From NCBI RefSeq assembly GCF_014203235.1, contig NZ_JACHIN010000010.1, positions 248,001 through 312,000 of the forward strand: a stretch of DNA of 64,000 nt, in the 5' to 3' direction. This document shows, piece by piece, positions 8,682 through 16,798 of this stretch. The first letter of the stretch is position 1, and each line of letters opens with the position of its first letter. The notes beneath the pieces are model-generated. The model was not told where the DNA came from and searched no databases. It worked only from the letters and a program-made list of their open reading frames with translations. The translations under genes were made by a program, and so were the position numbers. This DNA comes from Nonomuraea endophytica (GTDB lineage: Bacteria; Actinomycetota; Actinomycetes; Streptosporangiales; Streptosporangiaceae).

Positions 8682-11193
8682 CGGACCCACGCCCGAGCAG
8701 GCCATCGAGCAGGCTTTGGAACAGGCCAAGCTCGTGGCCCGCATGTATGCGGAGGCCGAGCAGCTGCTCGCCGAGAAGATCGCCAAGCGCGCGACAGGCG
8801 GTGACGACGAGCAGGACGCTGGCCGGTGGCAAGAAGGCCGGTTCGCCGAGATCGGGCAGCTCCGCAAGGAAGCCCAGCAGATCATCAAGCGGCTCGAATC
8901 GGTAGCCAAGAAGGCTGCCGAGAAGGCAGTGCTCCAGTCCTGGGCCGATGGCATGGACTCCGCCGTGGTGGCCGCGTTGTCGCAGGTGCACGACGACAAG
9001 GTCCGCAAGCGCCTGGACCAGGTGCTGCGGGATGCCCGGAAACTGGGGGCGAAGAAGCTGATCAACCCTGGCCAGGGCGTTAACGAGCTCGCCCGCCAGA
9101 CCGTGGAGAAGCTGTCTGCCGTCCACCTGTCGGCGCTGCGCGTGGTCGACGACATCTACCGCAAGGTGGTCGCCGACACCGCTGGCCAGGTTCTGACCGG
9201 TGCCCGCACCCGGAAGGAGGCCGCTCGGGACGCGCTGAAGCGCCTGACCCCGGTGGCGCCGTTTCGGGACAAGTCGGGCCGCCAGTGGCGGATGTCCACC
9301 TACGTGGAGATGGCCATGCGCACCGCCACGGCGCGCGCGGCCGTCGACGGCCATCTCGCGGTCATGCAGGACGCGGGCATCGACCTGGTCATCGTCTCGA
9401 CGACGCCGTGGAACTGCGAGAAGTGCGACCCCTGGGAGGGGAAGGTCCTCACGCAGTCCGGTGCGGCCGGAAAGATCTCGGTGGAGCACGCCCTCGAGGA
9501 CGGTGTGCAGGTCGAGGTCGAGGTGGCCGCGACGGTGAGCGGGGCCCGCATCGCGGGGCTCTTCCACCCGCAGTGCCGTCACAGCTTGTCGGCGTACCTG
9601 CCGGGTGTGACGACGGTTCCGGCGAAGCCGACCGCTCCGCCGACCAAGCCCAAGCCGAAGCCGTCAGCGGGCAAGCCCAAGCCGACGCCGAAGAAGCCTG
9701 ACAAGCCGCAGCTCGCCGCTCAAGAACAGCCGCGCCCGAACGCCGAAGCCACCGTGCGCCGAGAGGTCGACGAGCAGGCCCAGCGTGAGCAACTGGTCGC
9801 GGAGGAGAGAGCACGCCGAGAGGTCGAGGAGCAGGAGAACGCCACTGGGGTTGAAGCCGGCGACTTCAGCAAACTGCGCCAGGTCGGGCAACAGGGCGGA
9901 TCGAACCCCGGCGGGATGTTCGAGGACGAGAACGGCAACCGCTGGTACGTCAAGACCCAGCAGTCCGAGACGCACGCCGCCAACGAAGTCGCCTCAGCCC
10001 GCCTGTACCGGGCGGCCGGGATCCGAACTCCCGACGTTCGCCGGGGGAGTGGCGCACCGGGCCTTCCGGACGGGCCGCAGACGGCAAGCCGAGTCGTGGA
10101 AGGCAAGCAGGTCACGGCCAAGGAGCTTCGCGGGCCTGCCCGTGAAGGATTCGGCGCCGACGCCTGGCTGGCCAACTGGGACACCGCGGGCCTGACGTTC
10201 GACAACATGCTCTTGTCGCCAGACGGGTCCGTGACCCGGATCGACACGGGCGGCTCGATGCTGTTCCGTGCTCAGGGCGGCCCGAAGGGCGACAAGTTCG
10301 GCAACACCGTCCCCGAGTGGCGGACCCTGCGCCATCGCAAGCAGGCCCCGCAGGCCGAAAAGCTGTTCGGAGGGCTCACGCCGGTCGAGCAGGAAAAGGC
10401 GCTCGAACGAATTGAGCAGGTCACACCCGCTGAGATCCGCCGGATCATCTCCGAGTCGGGGCTCGACAAGGACGTAGCCGATCGGCTCATCGCCCGTCGT
10501 GCGGACCTCATGCGGCGCCTCAAGAAGGTACGGGAGCTTGCTCAACGGCAGCGCGCCTACGATAAGAAGCGCGCCACGGCAGCGACAGGTCGGGACGCAC
10601 TGGACGCCGCGCCTACACGGCTGACCGTGTACTCCTACGGAAATCCGTCCAAGCTGGTTCCTCAACCTGCCGGGTGGACTGACGAGCAGGTCAGGCGCAG
10701 CACGTTTGCACTTGGCGGCTATCGGGGCTCCGACTACAAGGACATCAACAAGCGGCTGCGAGAGAACGATCCGGACCACAGCCAGATCAGAGACATCGAC
10801 AAGGTCATGCCCCTGTCGGAGCTCAAGAAGACTGTGCTGTCGTACCGGGGCATCCGCGACACCAAGGCATTCGGGTCTGCCTGGGATGACGTCGATGTCG
10901 CCGGGCTGGAGTGGATCGATCTGTCCTACGCCAGCACCACCGTGGATCTACGCATCGCTGAGCGATTCGCAGCGGGCGGGGATCCGCCCGTCATCATGCG
11001 AATCGTCACCCCGCCGGGGGTTTCGGCGATCCGCTTGTCCGACCTCGCACCCCCCGACCGCGCTCCGGACCCTGGTACAAAGGAGGAAGCGGAGCTCATG
11101 CACCAGCGGGACATCAAGTACCGGGTGGTGACCGATCATGGATTCGACGAACGTGGAATCCGCCAACTGGACGTGGAGGTGTCCCCCCGATGA
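8665..11193 (+). CDS. MuF-type minor capsid protein fused to a kinase-like and an ADP-ribosyltransferase domain
   Basis: This 842-residue protein is modular. Residues 1-315 are a phage minor capsid (MuF/Phage_min_cap2) domain, ending with the paired motif NCEKCDPWEG (about 249-258) and HPQCRHSL (about 302-309). Residues 320-360 are a Pro/Lys linker. Residues about 370-620 resemble a HipA- or phosphoinositide-kinase-like fold, with RWYVKT as the ATP Lys and DTAGLTFDNMLL...RIDTGG as catalytic and metal loops. Residues 650-842 form an R-S-E class ADP-ribosyltransferase: Arg728 in SYRG, Ser757-Thr758 in ASTT, and E808-A-E810. Such proteins are packaged in the capsid and delivered to the host. The C-terminal gene partner overlaps by 4 bp. 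Confidence 0.8.
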   Translation: MATTTSGPTPEQAIEQALEQAKLVARMYAEAEQLLAEKIAKRATGGDDEQDAGRWQEGRFAEIGQLRKEAQQIIKRLESVAKKAAEKAVLQSWADGMDSAVVAALSQVHDDKVRKRLDQVLRDARKLGAKKLINPGQGVNELARQTVEKLSAVHLSALRVVDDIYRKVVADTAGQVLTGARTRKEAARDALKRLTPVAPFRDKSGRQWRMSTYVEMAMRTATARAAVDGHLAVMQDAGIDLVIVSTTPWNCEKCDPWEGKVLTQSGAAGKISVEHALEDGVQVEVEVAATVSGARIAGLFHPQCRHSLSAYLPGVTTVPAKPTAPPTKPKPKPSAGKPKPTPKKPDKPQLAAQEQPRPNAEATVRREVDEQAQREQLVAEERARREVEEQENATGVEAGDFSKLRQVGQQGGSNPGGMFEDENGNRWYVKTQQSETHAANEVASARLYRAAGIRTPDVRRGSGAPGLPDGPQTASRVVEGKQVTAKELRGPAREGFGADAWLANWDTAGLTFDNMLLSPDGSVTRIDTGGSMLFRAQGGPKGDKFGNTVPEWRTLRHRKQAPQAEKLFGGLTPVEQEKALERIEQVTPAEIRRIISESGLDKDVADRLIARRADLMRRLKKVRELAQRQRAYDKKRATAATGRDALDAAPTRLTVYSYGNPSKLVPQPAGWTDEQVRRSTFALGGYRGSDYKDINKRLRENDPDHSQIRDIDKVMPLSELKKTVLSYRGIRDTKAFGSAWDDVDVAGLEWIDLSYASTTVDLRIAERFAAGGDPPVIMRIVTPPGVSAIRLSDLAPPDRAPDPGTKEEAELMHQRDIKYRVVTDHGFDERGIRQLDVEVSPR

Positions 11194-11336
11194 GCACTCC
11201 GGACCAGGAGCCCAGGTCGATCGAGGACCGGTGGGCTGATGCCGAGAAGCCTGGCACGCTGATCGTGACAAGCGAGCCCGAGAAGACCATCGAGAACTGG
11301 ATGGACGACGAACCTTCTGCCGACAACGAGAAGTAG
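11190..11336 (+). CDS. 48-aa acidic protein coupled to the ADP-ribosyltransferase gene
   Basis: The start ATG 11190 overlaps the stop of the MuF-kinase-ART gene (ATGA). The product is acidic (SIEDRWADAEKPGTLIV, ending DDEPSADNEK) and has no membrane segment. It ends 12 bp before a strong terminator hairpin, so it closes that transcription unit. Tight coupling to a toxin-like ART suggests an immunity or restraining factor, but it may simply be a small head protein. I recognise no family. Confidence 0.65.
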   Translation: MSTPDQEPRSIEDRWADAEKPGTLIVTSEPEKTIENWMDDEPSADNEK

Positions 11337-11348
11337 AGTCCATCCCTG

Positions 11349-11373
11349 AAAGGCCCGCCCTGTGCGGGCCTTT
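11349..11373 (+). terminator. intrinsic terminator after the MuF/ART unit
   Basis: AAAGGCCCGC at 11349-11358 and GCGGGCCTTT at 11364-11373 form a perfect 10-bp stem with a 5-nt loop that ends in UUU. It separates the portal/MuF unit from the capsid unit. Confidence 0.75.
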
Positions 11374-11458
11374 CGCATGTCCGCCGCCGGACGATCTGGC
11401 GGCCTCCTGCTCGCGCAGCACGCTGGACGGCGGCGAGCAGTCTCCCCCGATGCCGGAC

Positions 11459-11558
11459 AGCCCGTAGGCCGGGCGCGGCTTCCCGCAAGCGGTTCCGCTT
11501 GCGGTATTTCAGGCTGCCCGTTGGCCGGGCGGCGTGCGCAGCCCGTTGGCCGGGCGGC
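11459..11558 (+). repeat. three short hairpin repeats in the capsid-operon leader
   Basis: Three copies of a unit like GCCCGTTGGCCGGGCG occur at about 11459-11476, 11513-11532 and 11539-11557. Each can fold as GCCCG/CGGGC. The perfect 22-bp palindrome lies between the first and second. Together they make a highly structured leader 5' to the scaffold gene. Confidence 0.5.
11483..11504. repeat. 22-bp prophage palindrome, perfect copy
   Basis: The arms CCGCAAGCGG (11483-11492) and CCGCTTGCGG (11495-11504) are exact inverse complements around a TT centre. This is the best copy and defines the consensus. It is about 80 bp upstream of the scaffold start. Confidence 0.85.
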
Positions 11559-11580
11559 ACTGACTGAACAAGGAGCACAG

Positions 11581-12300
11581 TTGGACCCCGACGAGAACGA
11601 CAAGCCGCAGGACCCTCCCGCCCCGGAACCGGCGCCCGAGCCGACGCCCGAGCCCGCTCCCGCGCCGGACGACAAGGCCAAGCCCGACGCCCGCAAGATC
11701 GACGACCTGCCCGCATGGGCCCAGGCGGAGCTGCGCCGCGCCCGCATGGAAGCGGTCAACGCCCGCAAGGCCGCCGAGGAGCAGAAGACCGAGCAGGGGC
11801 CGTCCCCCGAAGACCTGGTCGCTCAGGCGCAGAAGGACCTCGCCCAGCAGATCGGCAAGGCGCTCGGCCTCGTAGCCGAGGAGGAGAAGTCTCTCGACCC
11901 GCAGCAGGTGATCGAGAAGCTGACTGCCGAGAAGGACAGCACGGCCAAGGAACGGGACGCGGAGAAGGACCGGCATCGTCGCGCCTTGATCGAGCTGGCT
12001 GTGCACCGGGCGAGCACACGGCTCGGCGCCGACCCTGACGCGCTGCTCGACTCGCGCTCGTTCCTGCGCAACGTGCGCGACATGGACCCGGACGGCGAGG
12101 GGTTCAGCGCCACGCTGACCGGGGCCATTCAGAAGGCCGTCGAGGACAACCCCAAGTTCAAGGCGGCCGGAACGTCCGGTCCGCCCGCCAAGAGCGGCGG
12201 CGAATTCACCGGCGGTCCCGGCGCGCGGGCCAGCGATCCCGAGCAGATGACCACCGACGACTTCCGCGCGTTCCGGCGCAACAAGAAGTCCTCTGACTAA
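11581..12300 (+). CDS. capsid scaffolding protein
   Basis: The product of 239 residues starts at TTG 11581, 5 nt behind AAGGAG. The frame stays open upstream, but that part reads through the hairpin-rich leader. The protein is rich in Pro/Glu at the N-terminus, then strongly helical and charged (coiled-coil from about residue 40 to 150), with a C-terminal basic/aromatic tail (TTDDFRAFRRNKKSSD). That tail is typical of the capsid-binding end of siphovirus scaffolds. Position directly before the major capsid gene supports the call. Confidence 0.8.
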   Translation: MDPDENDKPQDPPAPEPAPEPTPEPAPAPDDKAKPDARKIDDLPAWAQAELRRARMEAVNARKAAEEQKTEQGPSPEDLVAQAQKDLAQQIGKALGLVAEEEKSLDPQQVIEKLTAEKDSTAKERDAEKDRHRRALIELAVHRASTRLGADPDALLDSRSFLRNVRDMDPDGEGFSATLTGAIQKAVEDNPKFKAAGTSGPPAKSGGEFTGGPGARASDPEQMTTDDFRAFRRNKKSSD

Positions 12301-12301
12301 G

Positions 12302-12323
12302 CCGCAAGCGGTTCCGCTCGCGG
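12302..12323 (+). terminator. 22-bp palindrome copy acting as a terminator before the capsid gene
   Basis: CCGCAAGCGG, TT, CCGCTCGCGG differs from the perfect palindrome at one base and is extended by a flanking G-C pair. CTTTCTT follows, so the RNA would make an intrinsic terminator or attenuator between scaffold and capsid genes. It shows that at least one copy of the repeat family also works as an RNA hairpin. Confidence 0.65.
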
Positions 12324-12350
12324 CTTTCTTGATTTCTAGGAGGGGCATTC

Positions 12351-13286
12351 GTGCCTAACAACTTTCTGACGCCGAACGTGATCGCGCGAGCGGCGCTTGC
12401 CACCCTGTACGAGACCTGCGTCATGGCCCAGCTGGTCCACAGGGACTACGACGAGGACTTCGCGTCCAAGGTCGGCGACACCGTGAACGTGAGGAAGCCC
12501 GCGGTCTTCGAGGCCAAGGAGTTCTCCCGCGCGAACGGCATCGAGATCCAGAACGCCCAGGAAACGGGCATCCCGGTCACCCTGAACCACTTCGCAGACG
12601 TGTCCTTTGCCGTGACCGCCGAGGACCTGACCCTGCGGATCGAGGACTTCGGCGTCCAGCTGCTCAACCCGGCGATGGAGGCCATCAGCCAGAAGATCGA
12701 CCGAGACATCCTCGCCCTCCGCAACGACATCGTCCAGGAGGTCGGACGGACCGGCCAGCATGCCGCGAACCCGCCCGGTGCCAACGTCTTCGTCTACGAC
12801 AACCCGCGCACCGCGATCGACGCTCGGCGTGTCCTGAACCAGCGCAACGTGCCGGCCGCTGACCGACACCTGGTCGTCGGCCCGGAGATCGAGGCCAAGT
12901 GGCTGGGTGACGAGCTGTTCCACCGCGCTGACGCCCGCGGCGACACGGACGGTCTCCGTGAGGCGTCGCTGGGTCGCAGGGTCTTCGGCTTCGACCCGTA
13001 CCAGACCCAGAACATCAAGGTTCCCGACCAGGTGACCGGCGCGTCCACGACCGAGGTCGGCGTCGCCTTCCACCGGACGGCTTTCGCGCTGGTCACCCGC
13101 CCGCTGGTGCTGCCGCAGGGCGCGGCCAATGCCGCAGTTGCCTCCTACAAGGGGTTCGGTCTGCGCGTGGTCATGGACTACGACATCGATCTCAAGCAGG
13201 ACGTGGTCAGCATCGACTGCCTCTACGGCACGAAGACCATCGACCCCAACCGTGCGGTGCTCATCAAGGGCCCCAACGTCGCGTAG
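12351..13286 (+). CDS. major capsid protein (P22-coat/HK97 fold)
   Basis: The 311-residue protein starts at GTG 12351 behind AGGAGGGG. It begins NNFLTPNVIARAALATLYE, then carries VGDTVNVRKPAVF, DRDILALRND and a VASYKGFGLRVVMDYD C-terminus. This is the pattern of P22 gp5-like coat proteins found in many actinophages. Size and position after the scaffold gene agree. It assembles the icosahedral head. Confidence 0.85.
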   Translation: MPNNFLTPNVIARAALATLYETCVMAQLVHRDYDEDFASKVGDTVNVRKPAVFEAKEFSRANGIEIQNAQETGIPVTLNHFADVSFAVTAEDLTLRIEDFGVQLLNPAMEAISQKIDRDILALRNDIVQEVGRTGQHAANPPGANVFVYDNPRTAIDARRVLNQRNVPAADRHLVVGPEIEAKWLGDELFHRADARGDTDGLREASLGRRVFGFDPYQTQNIKVPDQVTGASTTEVGVAFHRTAFALVTRPLVLPQGAANAAVASYKGFGLRVVMDYDIDLKQDVVSIDCLYGTKTIDPNRAVLIKGPNVA

Positions 13287-13310
13287 TCAGCGCCCCCACG
13301 CGCACCTGTG

Positions 13311-13333
13311 CCTGCCCACCCGGCGGGCTTTTC
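13311..13333 (+). terminator. intrinsic terminator after the major capsid gene
   Basis: GCCTGCC (13311-13317) pairs with GGCGGGC (13323-13329), with one G-U pair, across a 5-nt loop, followed by TTTT. It lies 25 bp after the capsid stop. Partial termination here would raise capsid mRNA over downstream genes. Confidence 0.6.
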
Positions 13334-13355
13334 GCATTTCTAAGGAGAAAACGCG

Positions 13356-13700
13356 ATGTCGTACAAGGCTCGGCTCACCGAGCGGGTCCTGACCCTGAAG
13401 ACCCCTGCGGCTGGCACCCACGTCCTGTGGCGAGCGCCGGTCGCCTGCAAGGTGAAGGCGGTCCGCGCCTACCGGGTGGGCGGCACCGGAGCGACCGTCA
13501 ACGCCACGAAGAACGGCGGCAACCTGCTCGCTGCGCCCCTGTCGGCCGCCCCTGCGGCGACCTGGGTCTCGGCCAGCCCCACCGCGGCCGTGGGCAAGCT
13601 CGCCGCAGGCGACACGCTCGCTGCGGTGATCGTGACGGCGGACGGCAACCCGACCGACCTCACCATCCAGATCGACGTCGAGCTGGACGCCAACGGCTGA
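13356..13700 (+). CDS. phage head decoration-like protein
   Basis: The 114-residue protein starts at ATG 13356 behind AAGGAG. It is beta-rich and Ala/Val/Thr-rich with no Cys pairs, e.g. VNATKNGGNLLAAPLSAAPA. The position directly after the major capsid protein and this composition fit a head decoration or fibre protein. The family is not recognised. Confidence 0.55.
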   Translation: MSYKARLTERVLTLKTPAAGTHVLWRAPVACKVKAVRAYRVGGTGATVNATKNGGNLLAAPLSAAPAATWVSASPTAAVGKLAAGDTLAAVIVTADGNPTDLTIQIDVELDANG

Positions 13701-13996
13701 TGTTCGTCTACCGCAACTCCAGCACCGGCCAGGTGGTCGAGCTTCCCGAGCGGGATGTACGGCTCGACCACCTGGACGTGTGGCTACTGATCGCTGAACC
13801 CGCCCCCGAGGACCTCCCCGAGCAGGTCATCGAGCCTGCTCCGGAGCCCCGGCCCGAGCGGCCGTCCGAGAACGACACCAAGGCGGCCTGGGTCGCCTAC
13901 GCGGTCGCCCGCGGCATGGCCGAGGGCGACGCCAAGTCCCTGTCCAAGGCCGCGCTCGTCGAGGAGTTCGGCCGCGACGACGAGGAGGATGACTGA
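13700..13996 (+). CDS. small head-region protein with a LEM/HeH-like C-terminus
   Basis: Start ATG 13700 overlaps the previous stop by one base. The 98 residues begin MFVYRNSSTGQVVELPERD. A Pro/Glu linker follows, then a short helical end (NDTKAAWVAYAVARGMAEGD, then SKAALVEEFG). That end resembles the HeH/SAP-like modules at the ends of phage head proteins. It is probably a minor head protein of the connector region. Confidence 0.65.
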   Translation: MFVYRNSSTGQVVELPERDVRLDHLDVWLLIAEPAPEDLPEQVIEPAPEPRPERPSENDTKAAWVAYAVARGMAEGDAKSLSKAALVEEFGRDDEEDD

Positions 13997-14343
13997 TGGC
14001 TCGCGCTGAGGCCACCATCACACCGCTGCCCCGCGCAGGTCTCGCGGTCGCCACGGCGCCGGCCAACCCGGCGGTCGTCGACGGCCTCATGGTCACCTGG
14101 TCGGACAAGCGGATGATCCGCATCAAGAACACCGACGCCGCACCGAAGACCGTCACCCTGGTCATCCCCGGCGCGATCGACGGCCAGGAGATCCCTGACC
14201 GCGACTACATCATCCCGGCCAGCACCGGGGACGTCCTGATCCCGCCGCTTCCCGCCGTCTACCGGCACCCCGACGGCAAGGTGTGGATCAACTTCTCCGC
14301 CATCACCGGCGTCTCCGTCGCCGTCTACGAGCTCCCGGCCTGA
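13996..14343 (+). CDS. phage head protein, beta-rich
   Basis: The 115-residue product overlaps the previous stop by one base. The sequence VDGLMVTWSDKRMIRIKNTD and TVTLVIPG reads as a beta-sandwich. Similar proteins are common between capsid and connector genes of actinophages and are thought to decorate heads. The role is inferred from position. Confidence 0.6.
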   Translation: MARAEATITPLPRAGLAVATAPANPAVVDGLMVTWSDKRMIRIKNTDAAPKTVTLVIPGAIDGQEIPDRDYIIPASTGDVLIPPLPAVYRHPDGKVWINFSAITGVSVAVYELPA

Positions 14344-14346
14344 GCC

Positions 14347-14742
14347 GTGCTGGTGTACGCGACCGCGCAGGACTACGCGGACTACACCGGCCAGGACGCT
14401 CCGGACGGGATCGAGCAGGCCCTCGCACGGGCGTCGGAACGCATCGACGAGCTGCTGATGGGCGCGGTCTACGCGGTCGACGCCAGCGAGATGCCCACGG
14501 ATGTGAAGGTCCGGCAAGCGGTACGGCAGGCGACCTGCGCGCAAGCCGCCTGGTCGATCGCGGTCGGTGACCCGTACGGCGTGGCCAGCGCGTTCAAGTC
14601 CGTCTCGATCGGCTCGGTCAAGCTCGACCGAGCCAGCGGGGGAGCGGGCGACGGGCCGCCCCGGTACGCACAGGACGCGCTGTCGATCCTGCGCACTGCG
14701 GGCCTGCTGCCGGGCATCGTCATCGACGGCCCGCGCTGGTAG
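14347..14742 (+). CDS. head-tail connector (gp6-like adaptor)
   Basis: The 131-residue protein starts at GTG 14347. It begins YATAQDYADYTGQDAPDG, followed by a helical region with RASERIDELLMGAVY and VRQAVRQATCAQAAW, and ends with LRTAGLLPG. This pattern of N-terminal short strand plus four helices is that of HK97 gp6-type adaptors that dock on the portal. Gene order supports the call. Confidence 0.8.
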   Translation: MLVYATAQDYADYTGQDAPDGIEQALARASERIDELLMGAVYAVDASEMPTDVKVRQAVRQATCAQAAWSIAVGDPYGVASAFKSVSIGSVKLDRASGGAGDGPPRYAQDALSILRTAGLLPGIVIDGPRW

Positions 14743-14758
14743 AAGGGCGGGTGCTCAC

Positions 14759-15073
14759 GTGACGACCCTGCCTGGCTGGCTGCTGCGCCACACCGCTGTG
14801 ATCAAGCCGTTCGAGGGCGACTCGGCTTACGGCCCCGTCTACGGCCCGCCCGTCACCGTGAAATGCCTGGCCGACGACGAACGCCGCATGGTCCGAGACG
14901 ACAAGGGCCTCGAAGTCGTCTCAGAGATCACCATCTACATGCTGCCGGGCACCCGGTGCCCTTCCGGGTCCCAGGTCACGGTCAACGGCAGGACGACCAC
15001 CGTCCTTGCCTCCTACACCCGTGACGGCGGCGGGCTCCCCACTCCGGATCACGTGGAGGTGGTGTGCCAATGA
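14759..15073 (+). CDS. head closure/stopper protein
   Basis: Start GTG 14759 follows AGAAGGGCGG. The 104-residue beta-rich protein (TAVIKPFEGDSAYGPVYG, then YMLPGTRCPSGSQVTVNG) matches the SPP1 gp16/HK97 gp7-like stopper family in length and order, between adaptor and tail-completion genes. It would close the head after packaging. Confidence 0.7.
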   Translation: MTTLPGWLLRHTAVIKPFEGDSAYGPVYGPPVTVKCLADDERRMVRDDKGLEVVSEITIYMLPGTRCPSGSQVTVNGRTTTVLASYTRDGGGLPTPDHVEVVCQ

Positions 15074-15423
15074 GCCGTGCCGAGTTCAACGCGGACGTCA
15101 CCCCCCTGGAGCTGACTACCAAGGTCAACCGGGCCGCCGCACGCGGCCTCCGTCTGGGCGCCGAGCACGTGCTCCAGGTGTCGCGGACGCAGGTCCCGAT
15201 CGACGAGGCCACGCTGGAGAGGTCCGGCGCGGCCACCGTTGATGAGTCGCAGCTGACGGCCGCGGTCTCCTATGAGACGCCTTACGCGGTGGTCCAGCAC
15301 GAGGACCTGGACCTCAAGCACGCATCAGGCCGCAAGGCCAAGTACCTGGAGGACCCTGCGCGGGACGAGGCCGACACGGTCCGGGCCCTGGTCGCGGCGC
15401 AGATCCGGCGGGCGCTGTCGTGA
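15070..15423 (+). CDS. HK97 gp10-like tail completion protein
   Basis: Start ATG 15070 overlaps the upstream stop (ATGA). The 117 residues show RAAARGLRLGAEHVLQVSRT, PYAVVQHEDLDLKHASGRKA and a C-terminal helix ARDEADTVRALVAAQIRRAL. This is typical of the HK97-gp10_like family in the head-tail joining region. Confidence 0.8.
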   Translation: MSRAEFNADVTPLELTTKVNRAAARGLRLGAEHVLQVSRTQVPIDEATLERSGAATVDESQLTAAVSYETPYAVVQHEDLDLKHASGRKAKYLEDPARDEADTVRALVAAQIRRALS

Positions 15424-15866
15424 GTTTCACCCGAGACCTTCTCTCCGGGCTGGCCGTCCTGCTGGCCGACGCCGGAGCGGGCGACTGGAACCCGTCCGGC
15501 ATCTACAGCGACGAGCAGACCGCCATCACCATCGGCGGACTGCCCGCCAGCCCGGACATGGCTATCACGCTCACCGTGTACGGCACAGGCCGCGCCGGCG
15601 ACGACCTGACCCAGTCCGACACGAACACCCAGATCCAGGTCCGCATCCGCGGCAAGGCAGATCCCCGCGTGGTCGACGACCTGGCCGACCTCGTGTTCGA
15701 CGCACTGCACGGGCTGTCCAACCACACCTTGGACACTGGCGTGCACGTCCTGCTCGCGCAACGCCGCATCGTCGCGCCGATCGACCGGGACGCCAACGGG
15801 CGCTGGGGCCGAGCGGACTCCTACGAGCTGCTCGTCGACCGCCCGTCACCCCACCGCACCGAGTAA
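15420..15866 (+). CDS. tail terminator protein
   Basis: The GTG start is coupled to the previous gene (GTGA). The 148-residue product has the minor tail/terminator fold signature: a small N-terminal helix, VYGTGRAGDDLTQSDTNTQI, QVRIRGKADPRVVDDLADLV, and a C-terminal region with LLAQRRIVAPIDRDANGRWG. It caps the tail tube at the head-proximal end. Confidence 0.75.
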   Translation: MSFTRDLLSGLAVLLADAGAGDWNPSGIYSDEQTAITIGGLPASPDMAITLTVYGTGRAGDDLTQSDTNTQIQVRIRGKADPRVVDDLADLVFDALHGLSNHTLDTGVHVLLAQRRIVAPIDRDANGRWGRADSYELLVDRPSPHRTE

Positions 15867-15878
15867 CCCACACGAAAA

Positions 15879-15900
15879 CCGCAAGCGAAAACGCATGCGG
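15879..15900. repeat. 22-bp prophage palindrome, copy before the tail tube gene
   Basis: The arm CCGCAAGCGA is followed by AA and ACGCATGCGG, 17 of 20 arm positions. GCATGCGG at 15893-15900 also pairs perfectly with CCGCATGC at 15906-15913, so the RNA can form a second, overlapping hairpin directly before the tail tube ribosome-binding site. Confidence 0.7.
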
Positions 15901-15929
15901 GATCTCCGCATGCCTGAAGGAGCAAGCAC

Positions 15930-16400
15930 ATGGCGCTTCGCAGCCTCCTCGCCAAGGACTGGACGCTGGAGGTCAACACGTCCAGCACCGCCGTACCGGC
16001 TTGGACCACGGTCAAGGGCCTGACCAAGCTCGAATTCACCCTCGACAGCGAGACCGAGGACGACAGCGACTTCGACAGCAACGGCTGGGCGTCCGAGGTC
16101 GTCACCCAGCGCAAGTGGGCGCTGGAGATCGAGGGGCGCCGCAAGCGCGACACCGGTTCGGCCTCCTTCGTGCCCGACCCCGGTCAGGAGTTCCTGCGCA
16201 AGGCCGGTCTCGTGGTCGGCATCAACGCCAACGTCGAAGTGCGTTGGTACCGCAAGGACGGCTCGCCGGACGCCTTCCAGGGCACTGCCGCCGTGCAGTA
16301 CAAGGGGGCGGGCGGCGAGGTCACCGATCTGGAGCCGTTCGAGTGCGAGCTGACCGGCCAGGGCGAGCCCATCGAGATTGACAACCCGGCGGCGGCCTGA
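15930..16400 (+). CDS. major tail (tube) protein
   Basis: The 156-residue protein starts at ATG 15930 behind GAAGGAG. It reads WTLEVNTSSTAVPAWTTVKG, DDSDFDSNGWASEV and ends in ECELTGQGEPIEIDNP. This is the beta-barrel tube protein pattern of non-contractile tails, in the expected place before the chaperone genes. Confidence 0.85.
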   Translation: MALRSLLAKDWTLEVNTSSTAVPAWTTVKGLTKLEFTLDSETEDDSDFDSNGWASEVVTQRKWALEIEGRRKRDTGSASFVPDPGQEFLRKAGLVVGINANVEVRWYRKDGSPDAFQGTAAVQYKGAGGEVTDLEPFECELTGQGEPIEIDNPAAA

Positions 16401-16405
16401 CCCCG

Positions 16406-16798
16406 ATGGCGAAGTTCACAGACCTCAACGAGTTCTTCAACGACGGCCTGGCGCTCCCGGTTGGCGGCAAGGTCTACCACGTGCCGCCCGCCTCCGCCGA
16501 GGTCGGCCTGTTCTGCCAGAAGCTGATGGCGGCCGGGATCAGCGCCGCCAACGGTCAGGAGATCGACGCCGCCGACCTCGACGACGACGGAGAGAAGGAC
16601 CTGTACAGGCGGGTCCTCGGCGACGTCTACGACGAGCTCATCGCCGATGGGGTGTCCTGGGCGAAGATCAAGCACTGCGGCGTCACGGCGTTCCTGTGGA
16701 TCGCGACCGACGAGGACACCGCGGCCAAGCACTGGCGGGCCGACCCGGAAGCGGAGGCCCCGAAGGCGAAGGCTCGGGCGGGCCGGTCGACCCGCTGA
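16406..16798 (+). CDS. tail assembly chaperone, short form
   Basis: The 130-residue product (MAKFTDLNEFFNDGLALPVG, then ASAEVGLFCQKLMAAG) is the gpG-like chaperone of actinophages. It is helical after an N-terminal strand and ends in a basic Ala-rich tail (KAKARAGRSTR). It lies between the tube and tape measure genes, as always for this function. A -1 frameshift near its end would give the longer form. Confidence 0.75.
   Translation: MAKFTDLNEFFNDGLALPVGGKVYHVPPASAEVGLFCQKLMAAGISAANGQEIDAADLDDDGEKDLYRRVLGDVYDELIADGVSWAKIKHCGVTAFLWIATDEDTAAKHWRADPEAEAPKAKARAGRSTR

Noticed and set aside
9004-9025. Further copies of the palindrome core at 9004 and 16143
   Set aside because: Both are CGCAAGCG followed by GC-rich, non-palindromic sequence and are explained by Arg-Lys-Arg codons.
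11483-11504. parS-like centromere site for the ParB-like gene
   Set aside because: The sequence does not resemble the classic TGTTTCACGTGAAACA parS, and no ParA gene is seen. A specific link to the ParB-like protein remains open.
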